A stretch of 64,000 nucleotides of DNA from Dermatemys mawii. Lineage: Eukaryota > Chordata > Testudines > Dermatemydidae. The notes below the pieces were generated by a model. The model was not told the DNA's origin, searched no databases, and saw nothing but the letters and a program-made list of their open reading frames with translations. Position numbers and translations under genes: made by a program. Position 1 is the first letter of the stretch. Each line of letters starts with the position of its first letter. The stretch lies in contig ML677385.1 of assembly GCA_007922305.1 (NCBI GenBank), positions 8,768,336 to 8,832,335 on the forward strand. The letters are read 5' to 3'. Shown here piece after piece: positions 11,310 through 23,123 of the stretch.

Positions 11310-13808
11310 ACCATAAGGATGGCCTACTGGGTCAGACCAAAGGTCCATCTAGCCCAGTGTCCTGTCTTCTGACAGTGGCTAGTGCCAGGTGCACCAAAGG
11401 GAATGAACAGAACAGGCAATCATAAAGTGATCCATCCCCTGTAGCTCATTTCCCAGCTTCTGGCAAACAGAGGCTAGGAACACCATCCCTGCCCATCCTG
11501 GCTAATAGCCATTGATGGATCTATCCTTCATGAATTTATCTAGTTCTCTTTTGAACCCTCTTATGGTCTTGGCCTTCACAACATCCTCTAGCAAGAAGTT
11601 ACACAGTGGTTGACAGTGCATTGTGTGAAGAAATACTTCTTTTATTTGTTTTAAACCTGCTACCCATTAATTTTATTTGGTGGCTCCTAATTTTGTGTTA
11701 TGAGAAGTAGTAAACAACACTTCTTTATCTACTTTCTCTACACCAGTTATGACTTTATAGAGCTCAATCATATCTCCCCTTAGCTGTCTCTTCCAAGCTG
11801 AAAAGATCCAGTCTTATTAATCTCTCCTCATGAAGAAGCCGTTCCAGACCCCTAATCATTTTTGTTGCTCTTTTCTGAACCTTTTCCAATTCCAATATAT
11901 CTTTTTTGAGATGGGACAACCACATCTGCACACAATATTCAAGATGTGGGCATACCATGGATTTATAGAGAGGCAACATAATATTTTCTGTCCCATTATC
12001 TATCCCTTTCTTAATTATTTCCAACATTCTGTTTGCTTTTTTGACTCAGATTGCACTTTGAGTGGATGTTTTCAGAGAACTATCCACAATGATTCCAAGA
12101 TCTCTTTCTTGAGTGGTAACAGCTAATTTAGACCTCATCATTTTATATGTATAGTGGGGATTATGCTTTCCAATGTGCATTAATTTGCATTTATCAACAT
12201 TAAATTTCATCTGCCATTTTGTTGCCCAATGACCCAGTTTTGAGAGATCCTTTTGTAGCTCTTTGCAGTCTGCCTGGGTCTTAGCTATTTTGCCACCTCA
12301 CTGTTTACCCCCTTTTCTAGATCATTTATGAATGTTGAATAGGACTAATCCCAGAACAGACCTCTGGGGGACACCACTATTTATCTCTCTCTAGTCTGAA
12401 AACTGACTATTTATACCTACCTTTTGTTTTCTATCTTTTAACCAGTTACCAGTCCATGAGAACACCTCTTTTTTTATCCCATGGCAGCTTACTTTGCATA
12501 AAAGCTTTTGGTGATGGACCTTGTCAAAGGCTTTCTGAAAATCTAAGTACACTATATCCACTGGATCCCCTTGGTCCACGTGCTTGTTGACCCCTGCTCA
12601 GACAATTCTAGTAGATTGATGAGGCATGATTTTCCCCTTACTAAAACCATGTTGACTCTTCACCAATAAATTATGTTCATTTATGTCTGACAATATTCTT
12701 CTTTATTATAGTTTCAACCAGTTTGCCCAGTACTGAAATCAGGCTTACAGGCCTGAAATTGCTGGGATCACCTCTGGAGCCCTTTTAAAAAATTGGCATC
12801 ACATTAGCTATCTTCCAATCATCTGATAGAGAAGCTGATTTAAATGATAGGTTACAGACTTCAGCTACTAGTTCTGCAATTTCACATTTGAGTTCCTTCA
12901 AAACTCTTGGGTGAATACCATCTGGTCCTAGTGACTTATTGCTGTTTAATTTATCAATTTGTTCCAAAACCTCCTCTGATGATACCTCAGTTTGGGAGGG
13001 TTCTTCAGATCTGTCACCTAAAAAGAATGGCTCACATCCTCATCCATGAAAACCAATGCAAAGAATTAATTTAGTTTCTCAGCAATGGCCTTATTTTTCT
13101 TGAGTGCTGCTTTAGCACCTCGATCATCCAGCAGCCCCACTGCTTGTTAAGCAGGTTTCCTGTTTCTGATGTACTTTAAAAAAATTGCTATTACTTTTTG
13201 AGTTTTTGACTAACTATTCCTCAAATTCTTTTTTGGCCTTCCTAATTGTATTTTTACATTTCATTTGCCAGTTTTTATGCTCCTTTCTATTTTTCTCACT
13301 AGGATTTAACTTCCACTTTTTAAAGGATGCCTTTATGCCTCTCATAGCTTCTTTTACTTTGTTGTTCTCTTGCTATGTTTTTGAATTTGGGGTATACATT
13401 TAAGTTGAGCCTCTATTATGGTGTCTCTAAAAAGTTTCCCTGCAGTTTGCAGAGATTTCACTTTCGGAACTGTACCCTTTAATTTCTGTTTAACTAACCT
13501 CATTTTCGTGTCATTCCCCTTTCTGAAATCAAATGCTACAGTGTTGGTCCGCTGTGGTGTTTTTCCTGCCACAGGGATATTAAATTTAATTATATTATGG
13601 TCACTATTACCAAGTGGTCCAACTATAGTCACCTCTTGGACCAGATCCTGTGCTCCACTTAGGATTAAATGAAGAACTGCCTCTCTTCTAGTGGGTTCCA
13701 AGACCAGTTGCTCAAGAAGCTGTCATTTAAGGTGGCAAGAAACTTTATCTCTGCATCTCGTCCTGAGGTGACATGTACCCAGTCAGTATGGGGATAATTG
13801 AAATCCCC
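11310..13808 (-). mobile_element. CR1 LINE, 5'-truncated, minus strand
   Basis: The sequence starts with the reverse complement of the CR1 3' UTR (CATAAGGATGGCCTACTGGGTCAGACC) and runs through the 3' UTR into the ORF2 reverse transcriptase and part of the endonuclease. It stops at a TTA microsatellite near 13810, so the 5' half of the element is missing, as usual for LINE insertion by target-primed reverse transcription. Numerous frameshifts separate the reading-frame blocks. Two other copies of the same subfamily lie at 29803-30705 and 61552-63325, all in the same orientation. Confidence 0.93.
11764..13801 (-). pseudogene. CR1 ORF2 remnant (endonuclease-reverse transcriptase)
   Basis: Frame blocks on the minus strand, in order 5' to 3': 13665-13801 with MGDFNYPHTDWV, the GDFN motif of the apurinic-like endonuclease; 13354-13701, linker and endonuclease end; 12785-12967 with NSNKSLGPDGIHPRVLKE, the start of the reverse transcriptase domain; 12391-12579 with DIVYLDFQKAFDKV, the palm motif A region carrying the first metal-binding Asp; 11764-12027 with PLYKSMVCPHLEYCVQMW and LEKVQKRATKMI, the conserved C-terminal CR1 block. 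Stops and frameshifts separate every block, and the AT-rich stretch between 12027 and 12391 no longer reads through. The copy is dead. In life this protein nicks the target and copies the CR1 RNA into DNA. Confidence 0.9.
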
Positions 13809-13810
13809 CA

Positions 13811-13830
13811 TTATTATTATTATTATTATT
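13811..13830. repeat. (TTA)n microsatellite
   Basis: Seven TTA/ATT units at the 5' truncation point of the CR1 copy. Confidence 0.9.
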
Positions 13831-15651
13831 GAGTTCCTGGGGCAGGAAACCCTTGAAGTATAAGGGGGAGGGAACCCTTGCAGTATCTGAGCATTGGGGC
13901 TCAGATATTTGGCTTTCTCTGTCCCCTCCCATTTCACAACCCTCTAAAGCAACATTGCAATTGCAAATTAAGAGCCAGATTCACTAGTGCACATCAGCAC
14001 AAAACAGCTGAACTTTCAATGTAAAGCAGCTGCAAACCCAGTTTAATTGGCTGGTACACTCTGGCTGTTTGCTATGCTTTGGCATCCTGGTTATCTGCCC
14101 TTTAAGGTTAAACACATTAAATATTTAAAATTGATACTACATAGCTTCTCACAATTAGAAGTATTGCATGATAGCATCCTCTGGGGTTCTTGTTTAGTGC
14201 TCATGTATGAAGCTTGTAAAATTGAAAAATAAATTCTCAGACTAATTATGTTAAGATGGAGCTGAGCCTGTGAATATGTATCAGTAATTGCAAGGGTTAA
14301 ATTATTACAGAGATGCTATAATTATCCCCAAGCCAAGCATTATAAACCCAGGAAATTCAGAATTAAGGTTATACTTAAAAGACATCCAAATGTCTTTAAA
14401 GTAAGAAATCTCCAGTTACAGCAGCATCAAAACAACTTTTAGCTCTGTCCTGCAGCACCACTATATGGGTGAGTGGGAGGAATAAGAAGAATCAGATGCA
14501 TTTGCTTAATCCAGACCACAACTGCTTGGTTATTTCACATATCACTACAGCCCTCTAGATATATTTGTGCAAACCTCCCAGGTAGATGCACTGTACTGCT
14601 GTAAAGCAGGACTTATACTAAAATGACTTGCCCTTGAGGTGGACAGGCTTTCAAGGTCACAGTTCCTGAAACGTAAATGTCTGGGGGCAGGATGTTTCCA
14701 GTGAAGGACCCTTGACTTTTCCAGAATGCTTCCCAGGGCACTGCTGGACATGCTGTAACAAAAGATCCCCATGTTTCAAGGAGGAATGGATATATGCACG
14801 CCCCTACCCCCAGCCTGTTCTACTGGTTGCTGTGAAGTGGCATGAGACTGTGATCTGACCTTCGCCCCTCGCATTCCAGGCCCCTCCCCTTTCAGGAGGT
14901 TAGCACAGAAAGTTCTCTCCCCAACACATTGTAGCTGACCCCTGTACAGGGACATTAACAGGGAAGGTGGGGGTTACTTGTGCCCTCTGTCTCCTTGCAC
15001 AACATGTCCTATAGATTGTCTGTATTATTGTACATGCACCCTATGACTTGTAATTGGGTGCTATTTATAAACTGTAATACAGGAACATCCATAAAACTTC
15101 TGAATACGTGGCCGATAAAGATGGAAGGCATTTAGTGTGCTACACCAGAACAACAAATTTAGCCTTGTAAAGTGCCCTACACAAAATGACAGAAAGTAGG
15201 TTGTATGCTTCTACAGTCTAAATAACAGAATAAAGATCAATTAAAACCACTATGGTTCCCTTGCTCCCCTCAAATACAGATATTGATTGGGAATTTCCTG
15301 TGTACTTGCACTGTACAAGTATATGCACCAACTGCCTAAAAATGCCTTAGGTGTTCTTCTTAAGGCTAATGTCAGGGACCATGTCTCTCTCACTTATCTT
15401 TTTCTTTGCATCAAGATCCCACCTCAAATGCCATCCCCTATTCATTTTTTATAGCCAGAATAGGCTTTTTTACAGAGAAGTATGTCAAGAGGTAAAATAC
15501 AATAAAATATTCATGCAAGCATTCTCTTGCTCCTTTGAATAGAATCAAAACTAATTGTGGCAGCTTGGGTAAAATTACCCACTCCTCTCATTAAAACAGA
15601 GAATGGTTAATTGACATCAAGGCCAGTGCAAACTAATAGTAACAAGGAGCA
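13831..15651. other. No gene recognised
   Basis: Unique sequence with some pyrimidine-rich patches (14800-14960). No domain-bearing frame on either strand. Confidence 0.4.
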
Positions 15652-15712
15652 AGATTCATAGATGCTGAGGCCAAAAGGGATCGTTGCGATCATCTAGTTT
15701 GACTCTGGTATG
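15652..15712 (-). repeat. CR1 3'-end fragment
   Basis: ATTCATAGATGCTGAGGCCAAAAGGGATCGTTGCGATCATCTAG resembles the antisense 3' end of another CR1 subfamily. Very short. Confidence 0.55.
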
Positions 15713-16529
15713 AAAAAGGTGTCACCTTTCTGTAGCTTATTCTAGAGGTAAACAGATTCTTTCCTGCCTCCACTCCCCCCCCTCCACACCGCAAAGTCTA
15801 CCTAAATCATTCACTTTTGAAAAGCAATAAATCTCACCACTCTCTCCAAAACAAATACTCAGGTTTACACTTGAGTAGACCAGAAGGGGATTTGCCTGTG
15901 TAGAGCTTTAATGTGAATTGAAATATCTTGTCTTAAAGAAAGATCTCTAGTACACAAAAAGCCCTTTCTAAGATACTAAATCAACTATATAAAAAAGCAA
16001 AATAAGCAGCTTTATCATTTATACAATGTTGACTATAGGCCAGATACTACTTCATGCAAGCAATGGTGGAATAACTTTATATAGTCCCACTGAGATTAAC
16101 ATCAGTAAAGAGATAATTTAGGCATATGCTCAGAATTTAACACACTATCTAGTATAGAGCCCATTCTCCTTTCCCTCACAAGTAGAAAGTAGATGCCAGG
16201 ATGACAACTAATGGGGAGGAGGATGACTAACATTTTGGGTTCTTTCGCAAGGGATGGTGTGAGTATATGGCTGCTCAGCTGCACAGTTTATATGATCTCT
16301 ATCTATCTTGCTGGACTGAGTGTTTGTAACATTGCTAACAGTGATAATAAAGCTATTACAAAAGTGGAAGTTTTTCCTAAGCGGGTGCTGCAACCATGCA
16401 CATCAGGGTTCCCAAGTTTACAATAAGTTTAATCATACTGAACCTGATCTTGGGACAAGAACCCACCAAATCTCAGAATACTAACAGGGAGTTCTTAAGT
16501 AATCAATACACAATCAGGAGGTCAAGCAA
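15713..16529. other. No gene recognised
   Basis: A pyrimidine/C run lies near 15760-15785. Otherwise unique sequence with no supported gene. Confidence 0.35.
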
Positions 16530-17270
16530 CAAGGCCTACTCTTCAATCTGCCGCAGTCACACTACATTTTCATCCTGCAGCTACTCCGGCGTAGTTAAAT
16601 AGTTCCTTCCTGCTAGCCAAGTGAATGGCTTCTTTAGCCAAGGAAGCAAAGCATAGCTGGGTCTCCCAGAATAACAGGAGGGATCTCAACATCACCGATT
16701 TCCATAGTGATCCTGGGGACAAATCGTCCATTATTAATTAAGGCAAACAGGTGAGTTCTGAAAGATCCTGGCAGCATGGATCTTTCCAGAGCACCCAACA
16801 CTAAGGTTGATGAACCTGCCATAGTAAACAACCAGGCCTTTGAGTATTCAGAAAGAAATAACACTTTCTATTTATGAGGCCTGGCACAGGAGGTAATGGA
16901 AAGACAAATGAATATCATCATTTCCCCCAGTAAAATTTAGGAACCCCATGCATGCAAAGCCACCAATAACCTCTCAAACATTGCCAAGCTTTATGACCTA
17001 GTGCAGCAGTACCCTCTGCATTCCACTCACTGCACACCAGCATCACAGTGATCTCAACAGTGGATCTGTCCAGACCAGACTGGTTAGCTACTAGCTGGTG
17101 ACAGCTGGGATGGCCAGCTTCAAGATGGCAATGGTGGCGTGTGTTTGAACACTCCGGGGAGCTCACATGTTGGGGTGCTGCCATTACAGCCTGTGTCAAG
17201 CTCAGAGCAAATCCCCAGGAAAGTTGCTTTTGTTATCCTAAAATTCTGGCACCATTGCTGGTCATCTGGG
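16530..17270 (-). pseudogene. Decayed PIF/Harbinger transposase of a second family
   Basis: Read on the minus strand, fragments in three frames line up with the intact transposase at 39065-40306 in the right order. QQWCQNFRITKATFLGICSEL (near 17268-17206) parallels its QWLQNFRMRKATFMGLCAEL. HQLVANQSGLDRSTVEITVM (near 17104-17045) parallels the helix-turn-helix segment. GDVEIPPVILGDPA (near 16705-16655) carries the second catalytic Asp. RMKM-stop-CDCGRL (near 16575-16545) parallels the block with the catalytic Glu, whose position is now a TAG (complement of 16562-16564). The first-Asp segment is not seen. Divergence from the two young copies is large, so this is a different, older family. No terminal repeats were found. 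Confidence 0.82.
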
Positions 17271-17859
17271 TCTCTAGAATGAGCCCTTCCTACCATTCAC
17301 TGGTGGTTTTCCAAGCTCAGTGTGCTGCAAAATTCATACCGTAGCAGTTGCTCTATATCCTCCTGTTCTTCCAGCTGCTGCTGCTGGCAGAGCTGCAAAC
17401 ATCTGCAGAGACTACTCAGTAGCACAGCAGCTGAAATCCAAAGCCACCCAGAGTCACGGTCTCAACCTGCCCCATGCTCCGTGTATTTGCGGATGTTGGC
17501 ATCACAGTGTGGCACATTATTCTCTCCAAGCTGACTGACAGCAGTCTGAAAATGGTGTTTTCTCTCAAAGTGGCACAAATCCACCCAGATAGAGATGAAT
17601 CATGTGAGTTTTGGAGTTTGACTTCAAGTCCCAGAATTCCACTGACTTCCATTTGGATTCTGCTATGTATCCCACAATGCACCACAAGAAAAAACCCAAA
17701 ATGAACAAAGCCCAGCAGTGAGGCAATGGACCATGGGATATTTGTTCAGAATGCCGTGTGCTTACTTCACACAATGACCCTGTTGTATGCACAACGATAT
17801 GGATGGAAACAGAAAATAGCTGTCCAGATGGACAGTATTACTGTGAGTTATCTACCATG
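17271..17859. other. Probable flank of the decayed Harbinger element
   Basis: May hold the degraded N-terminal coding part and 5' region of the transposase remnant (for example a CAG/CTG-rich stretch at 17370-17395), but I cannot align it. Short frames here are not supported as genes. Confidence 0.3.
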
Positions 17860-18165
17860 CACCAGCCCAGCGGCTCTCAAAGTGGGGGTCGCAACTCCTC
17901 GGGGGGTCGCTGGGCACTTCCCGAGGGGTCGCAAGTCCCTGTGGCAACTGAGAAGCCGCCGAATTGATTACTTCCGCATTCAGCAGCTTTTCGGCGGACA
18001 TACCGAGCTATTTGGGGAGTGCTCGGCATGTCCGCCGAAAATAGCTGCTGAATGCAGAAGTAATCAATTTGGCGGTATTTCGGCAGACATACAAGGGTCA
18101 TGCTGTGCCGTCAGAGGAGAAAAAGAGTCACGGTCTCAGTAAGTTTGAGAACCGCTGCACCAGCC
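17860..18165. mobile_element. Palindromic hAT MITE with perfect 8-bp TSD
   Basis: The element is 17868-18157 (290 bp), starting CAGCGGCTCTCAAAG and ending GTTTGAGAACCGCTG, so the ends are inverted repeats. CACCAGCC is present intact on both sides (17860-17867 and 18158-18165), the hAT-type target duplication. The interior is a long inverted repeat: GATTACTTCCGCATTCAGCA near 17966 pairs with TGCTGAATGCAGAAGTAATC near 18045, and TCGGCGGACAT pairs with ATGTCCGCCGA, with a short loop around CGAGCTATTTGGGGAGTGCTCG. The long frames over it (for example 17726-18142 plus) are artefacts. Confidence 0.92.
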
Positions 18166-18565
18166 CATGCACTACAATCCAGTGCACAATAAAACACTAT
18201 ACAGAGGAGCCCTATGAATCAGGGAGAAATTAAATCAATCTGGAGTCCTATGTACACCCCCTTGCCAAGACCCCACTTCTCCTTGTGTTGGCAGCAGATT
18301 TTAGAACTAAGATGACTGGCTCAGTTCACATCTCTGAGTTATTGCTTTATGCTGTCTGCAGACTCAGGAAGGCATCAGTTAACCTTGGGCCATGTTTTTA
18401 GCCTCTTTTGTAAATCACTGAGTCATAGTCACTTTTATTCTCTTTATGTGAATGACAGTTTTGATTCTGCTCTCATGATGTGACTCCAGGAGCTGGGGCC
18501 CTGGTCACTGGCCTATAGTCCCTCTGTCTTAATTCAGCTTTATCAAAGATGCGTACATCATTCAG
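18166..18565. other. No gene recognised
   Basis: Unique sequence; nothing identifiable. Confidence 0.35.
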
Positions 18566-18832
18566 GCTATGTGTACACTACATGTGCTACAGGGGCACAG
18601 CGGCAGTGGCTGTTGCATAAACACTTGCTAAGATGATGGAAGAGGTGTTTGTGTCACTGTAGTAAATCCACCTCCTTGAGAGGCAGTAGTTGACAAAAGA
18701 ATTCTTCTGCTGACCTAATGGTGTCTATACCGGGGCTTAGGCTGGCTTCACTAGGTCTCTCAGGGTGTTGATTTTCAATACCCTTCAGTGACATAGGTAG
18801 GCTGACCTAAGTTTTACATCTAGACCAGGCCT
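18566..18832. mobile_element. Harbinger-like MITE, diverged
   Basis: Starts GGCTATGTGTACACTA after TCA and ends CTAGACCAGGCC before TCG. The interior CACCTCCTTGAGAGGCAGTAG and CTAGGTCTCTCAGGG recur in the copy at 10825-11113. TSD now imperfect. Confidence 0.6.
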
Positions 18833-20516
18833 CGGTGTCTGGGTTCTTCCTTTACATTATATTTATTATATGGTATGGATCCAGCATATCTTGATGTCAC
18901 ACTAGCTCTCATCTCATTTATCTCTGAGAGGTGTGACCAGTCCCATTGTTATGTAAACATCTAAACAATGTAGTGTAAAAATTTTATTTTCATCCAGAAA
19001 CGTGATGTTACTTCCCAATTTAGGAAGAAAAATACCGTCAAAATATCAAGGCCACAGAGCACATTTAATGAGCAGGAAAAAAAAAGTCCTGGTTTATATT
19101 ACAAATCTGGGTTGAATAAGCCACTTCAAGATTTTATACATGAATTTTGAACTTTAAATGCATAGCTGAAAGACATAACCTTTGGACTGTTTGCATGTTT
19201 CCTGAGACACAGAAATCCCCCTCCCCCTGCTGTGAATGCAATAGTATAACATTTTGAATATGGAATAAAGCATAGGGAATAATTTCTTGTTACTTGAATT
19301 TCTGAACGCAAAAGTTAAATCTATTACATACAACAAATTAATCTTAAATTCTTATCCTAAACGTACTAGATAAATATTTCTCTTTATAGTGATTTAGAAT
19401 TTACAGTTTTATCTCCCATAATGAATTATAACTCCACAATTCAAACTTGCCACTGGGCAGGTCACAGTTTCCCACTATTAATATTTACTGGGATATTAAA
19501 TTATTAGTAACCTAATTAGAGGATATAGAAGTAATTACAAAGGTGGCTTTTTAGCCTTTCCTATTATTATAGTGACATACAGCTTATAAGCCATATTACA
19601 CTCACTTATTAGTTGGTAAATGGAAACTTTTGAATGGTCAGCTCACTCAGTAAACTCAATTAGGGTGTTATTAGTTCAATAGTCATTTTAATTATTGTAC
19701 CTTCAGTGGGCTCATTTAGTGAAAGAAAACCAGTCTTTTCTTTTCCCATAAGCCAGGAAATAAATGTGCAATGTGTATATTGAATCTATCACTTCCAGAA
19801 TCCTCATACTAGGTTTCCAAGGAAAAAGGTGTGCTAATAAGCACTGGCTTGCACTGCATATCTTAAGGTGAAGGTATGAAACAAGTTGGTGGTTGATGGG
19901 GAGTGGGAAAGTGTCAGAAACACTTTTAGTCATGTAAAGATTTTTACAAGATGCATTTCAGAATTGAAAACAGATAACCCACAGCCGGCCAATGTGCAGT
20001 ACTAACTGGCACACTGACCATTAAATGAATTAGGATGCATTTTCTTTTTCAGTGCACCAGTTAATAGGATATTGGGAACATGTTTTGAAAACTCTATGTG
20101 CAGCTTGTCTTGTCTTCTTTGAATTGAGCTACTTCTGTAGTAACCAAAGTGGGGCACTCATCAAAGATTTTTTTTCTTGTTATCTCATCTCTAAAGTGTG
20201 GCTTCAGTCAGAAAATATTGTTGGAGGTTTATGTCAGGATTAGGAGAACTGGAAAACTCACCTCCTATGCTCTTTTTAAAGCAAAAGCATCCTTGAATAA
20301 TAATGTTGAATAATAACACTGGAGAAACTGGTCTATGTTCACTCTCTCTTTAACTCTTACCCTGATTTTTTGATGTGAATTCCATTAAGGAAATAGGTTT
20401 ATGATTGTTAGTGAAAACAAAATTGTTAGATATTTGAAGCAGAATGAAGATTGTTGTTTATGTACCTGGAGGATGGGCATAAAAGCATTGCAAGCATATG
20501 GATCTTCTGAGCCTTA
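18833..20516. other. No gene recognised
   Basis: AT-rich unique sequence, small frames only on both strands. Confidence 0.4.
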
Positions 20517-20660
20517 GGGCATGTCTACACTACCCCACAGTTCAGACTGTAAGGGTGTGAAATGCCATGCATGCCAATGTGCTGCACTGTAACTCCCCAA
20601 TGTGAATGTGGCAGGCACCAACTTAAAGGTCCTAAATTCACACTAATATACTTCTATCTT
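20517..20660. repeat. MITE fragment (GGGCATGTCTACACTACC)
   Basis: The left end GGGCATGTCTACACTAC belongs to the same family as 10825-11113; the right part ends near CTAAATTCACACTAATA. Truncated. Confidence 0.5.
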
Positions 20661-20804
20661 AAGATAACGTGCAACATTCAAAGGGAGTTTTACTTGTATG
20701 TTCTATTGAGCTTTATCTTTAAGACTCTATTAATAGCATGAGTTTATCAGTAATGTTGACCAGTTGGAAGATGTGTTGCTGAATAGAGCTGTGAAGAAGA
20801 TAAA

Positions 20805-21190
20805 TGTTCCATTTGGTGTAGGATTTAAAGATTTTGAAATTTGGCTTCACCCTGAATTGGAATACAAACTGAAAACTTCAAAATTCTCTGCAGGAAAATT
20901 CCTTCCTAATTTTTTTTTGGGTTGATCAAAACATTTCAATTCAACTTATTCACCTTTTAAAAATGTTGCATTAAATTATAATGAACCATTTCAAAATGAA
21001 ATATCAAAATGTTTCGTACTGCAAATGTCAAAATGGGGCAACTTGATATTGTCAGAATTATTTTTTTTCTGGTTTTCTTCCAAAACAAATTTCTGATTAA
21101 ATCAACCTGATTTCACAAAGCATCTCGATTTCTATGGAACCATATATTCCTTTAGAATATGATTCAATCTAAATGTCTCTGATCAGCTCT
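20805..21190. repeat. AT-rich GAAACATTTT-type dispersed repeat
   Basis: Longest copy of the family: GATCAAAACATTTCAATTCAAC, CATTTCAAAATGAAATATCAAAATGTTTCG, GAATTATTTTTTTTCTGG. It abuts the left end of the Harbinger element at 21215. Confidence 0.5.
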
Positions 21191-21574
21191 GTCTCAGACT
21201 ACCTTATTTACTTAGGCCATGGTTACACTGGCACTTTATAGCGCTATAAAGCCCCCACGAGCGCTATAACCTACTCCCCGTCCACACTGGCAAGGCACTA
21301 ATAGCACTATAACCGCTGAGTTATAGCGCTATTATTAATCCACCTCCTCATGGGGAATAAGGGCTGTAGCGCACCTGCTGTAGCGCTACAGGAAGAATGT
21401 GGACACCCACTGCGCATTAATTGGCCTCCAGCCTGTCCCATAATTCCCGTTCGAGCCACTCTGGTCATCACTTGCAAACTCTTTTGTCCTGTCCTCAGGT
21501 GACCACACGTCAGACCCGCCCTTTAAAGTTCCAGGGAAATTTGAAAATCCCCTTCCTGTTTGCTCCAGCCAAGC

Positions 21575-21584
21575 NNNNNNNNNN
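21575..21584. other. Assembly gap of 10 N inside the transposon
   Basis: The sequence left of the gap (CTCCAGCCAAGC) matches the complement of 42635-42646 and that to the right (GGTTCGGGGGACATGG) the complement of 40583-40598. The missing interval in the other copy contains a 12-C run, two tandem duplications and very GC-rich DNA, i.e. hard-to-assemble sequence present more than once in the genome. Confidence 0.95.
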
Positions 21585-21652
21585 GGTTCGGGGGACATGG
21601 CCACTGTGAGGGCACTGGAGACTCAGAGACCCGGACATACTCCGATCTCTGA
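21585..21652 (+). pseudogene. 3' end of Myb/SANT-like gene (partial at gap)
   Basis: The plus strand after the gap reads RFGGHGHCEGTGDSETRTY then a few residues to a TGA at 21650-21652, identical to the C-terminus of the Myb/SANT-like protein of the other copy. Everything upstream is in the gap or deleted. The gene runs tail to tail with the transposase, as in the complete element. Confidence 0.85.
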
Positions 21653-21881
21653 CTGACCCCACGACACCCCCATTGCACCTCCCCTGCCTTCCCCCTCACA
21701 TGCATCACAATATTTTCTTTCAGCAACCGAAGTACCTGTTCAATAAATGAATTGTCTTCTTAATAAATGGGTTTTTTTTATTAAGTGTACATACATTATT
21801 ACAGGCTACAGAAAAGCAAATGCCTGTTCCTGTTAAAAGAATGCTCCCTCCCTCCCTCTCTCCCTCCATCTGCACCTCACT

Positions 21882-23123
21882 TTAGAACTGGCTTTCAGCC
21901 TCAAAATGCTCCCTCAAGGCTTCCCTGATCCTAACAGCCTCGCGCTGGTCCCCTCCATGAACCCTGCTCTCTGGCTGGGCATATGTGGCCTCCAGGTGTT
22001 GAACCTCAGAGGACCATGCCTGAGTGAAGCCTTCGCCCTTCCGCTCACAAAGATTATGTAGGGCACAGCATGCGGAAATAACCGCGGAGATACTACCCTC
22101 GGCCAAATCTAGCCTCCCATAAAGACAACGCCAGCGCGCCTTGAGACGCCCAAAAGCACACTCCACAGTCATTCGACAACAGCTAAGCCTGTAGTTGAAC
22201 CTTTCCTGACTGCTGTCCAGGCTCCCTGTGTACGGTTTCATGAGCCAGGGCATTAAAGGGTAAGCAGGGTCACCAAGAATCACTATGGGCATTTCCACTT
22301 CCCCCACGGGGATCCTCTGGTCTGGGAAAAAAGTCCCGGCTTGCAGCTTCATGAACAGGCCGGTGTTGCGGAAGATGCGTGCGTCATGCACCTTTCCAGA
22401 CCAGCCAGCGTTAATGTCAGTAAAACGCCCACGGTGATCCACAAGCGCCTGGAGAACCATGGAGAAGTACCCCTTTCAGTTAACGTACTCCTCAGCTAGG
22501 TGGGCGGACGCCAGAATGGGTATATGGGTCCCATCTATCGCCCCTCCACAGTTAGGGAAACCCATTTCTTCAAAGCCAGCCACGATGTCATGCACGTTAT
22601 CCAGAGTCACGATTTTTCGTAGCAGGATGCGATTAATGGCCCTGCACACTTGCATCAGCACAACTCCAACGGTCGACTTTCCAACCCCAAACTGGTTGGC
22701 CACCGATCGGTAGCTGTCTGGTGTAGCCAGCTTCCAGATCGCGATAGCCACCCGCTTCTCCACCGGGAGGGCAGCTCTCAATCTGGTGTCCTTGCGCCGC
22801 AGGGCAGGGACGAGTTCAGCACACAGTCCCATGAAAGTGGCTTTTCTCATTCGAAAGTTTTGCAGCCACTGCTCGTCGTCCCAGACTTGCATGACGATGC
22901 GATCCCACCACTCTGTGCTCGTTTCCCGTGCCCAGAAGCGGCGTTCAACAGCCGTGAGCATGTCCGTTAATGAGACAAGAAGCTTTGTGTCGAATGCATT
23001 CACCGCTTCGATCTCGTCTTCAGAATCATCACTGTCATCCTGCATGTCAAGGAATAACTCCACTGCACGCAGAGATGTGCTGGCGACAGTCGTCAGCATG
23101 TTCCTCAGCAGTTCTGGATTCAT
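21882..23123 (-). pseudogene. Harbinger transposase, copy 1, split by TGA
   Basis: DDE-type transposase that would cut and rejoin the element at its terminal repeats. The ATG is the complement of 23121-23123; an upstream GTG continues the frame but is not a eukaryotic start. Residues 1-215 hold an acidic N-terminus, the QWLQNFRMRKATFMGLCAEL block, a helix-turn-helix (around SVANQFGVGKSTV) and the first catalytic Asp in GAIDGTHIPI. A TGA (complement of 22476-22478) follows EEYVN. The frame then continues, unshifted, for 192 residues from MVLQ with GDPAYPL (second Asp) and RMTVECAFG (Glu). The same TGA is in copy 2. The AATAAA downstream, near 21750, is shared with copy 2. Confidence 0.93.

Noticed and set aside
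17726..18142. 138-residue plus-strand frame
   Set aside because: It mostly overlaps the palindromic hAT MITE; the mirrored frame on the other strand shows the same composition effect.
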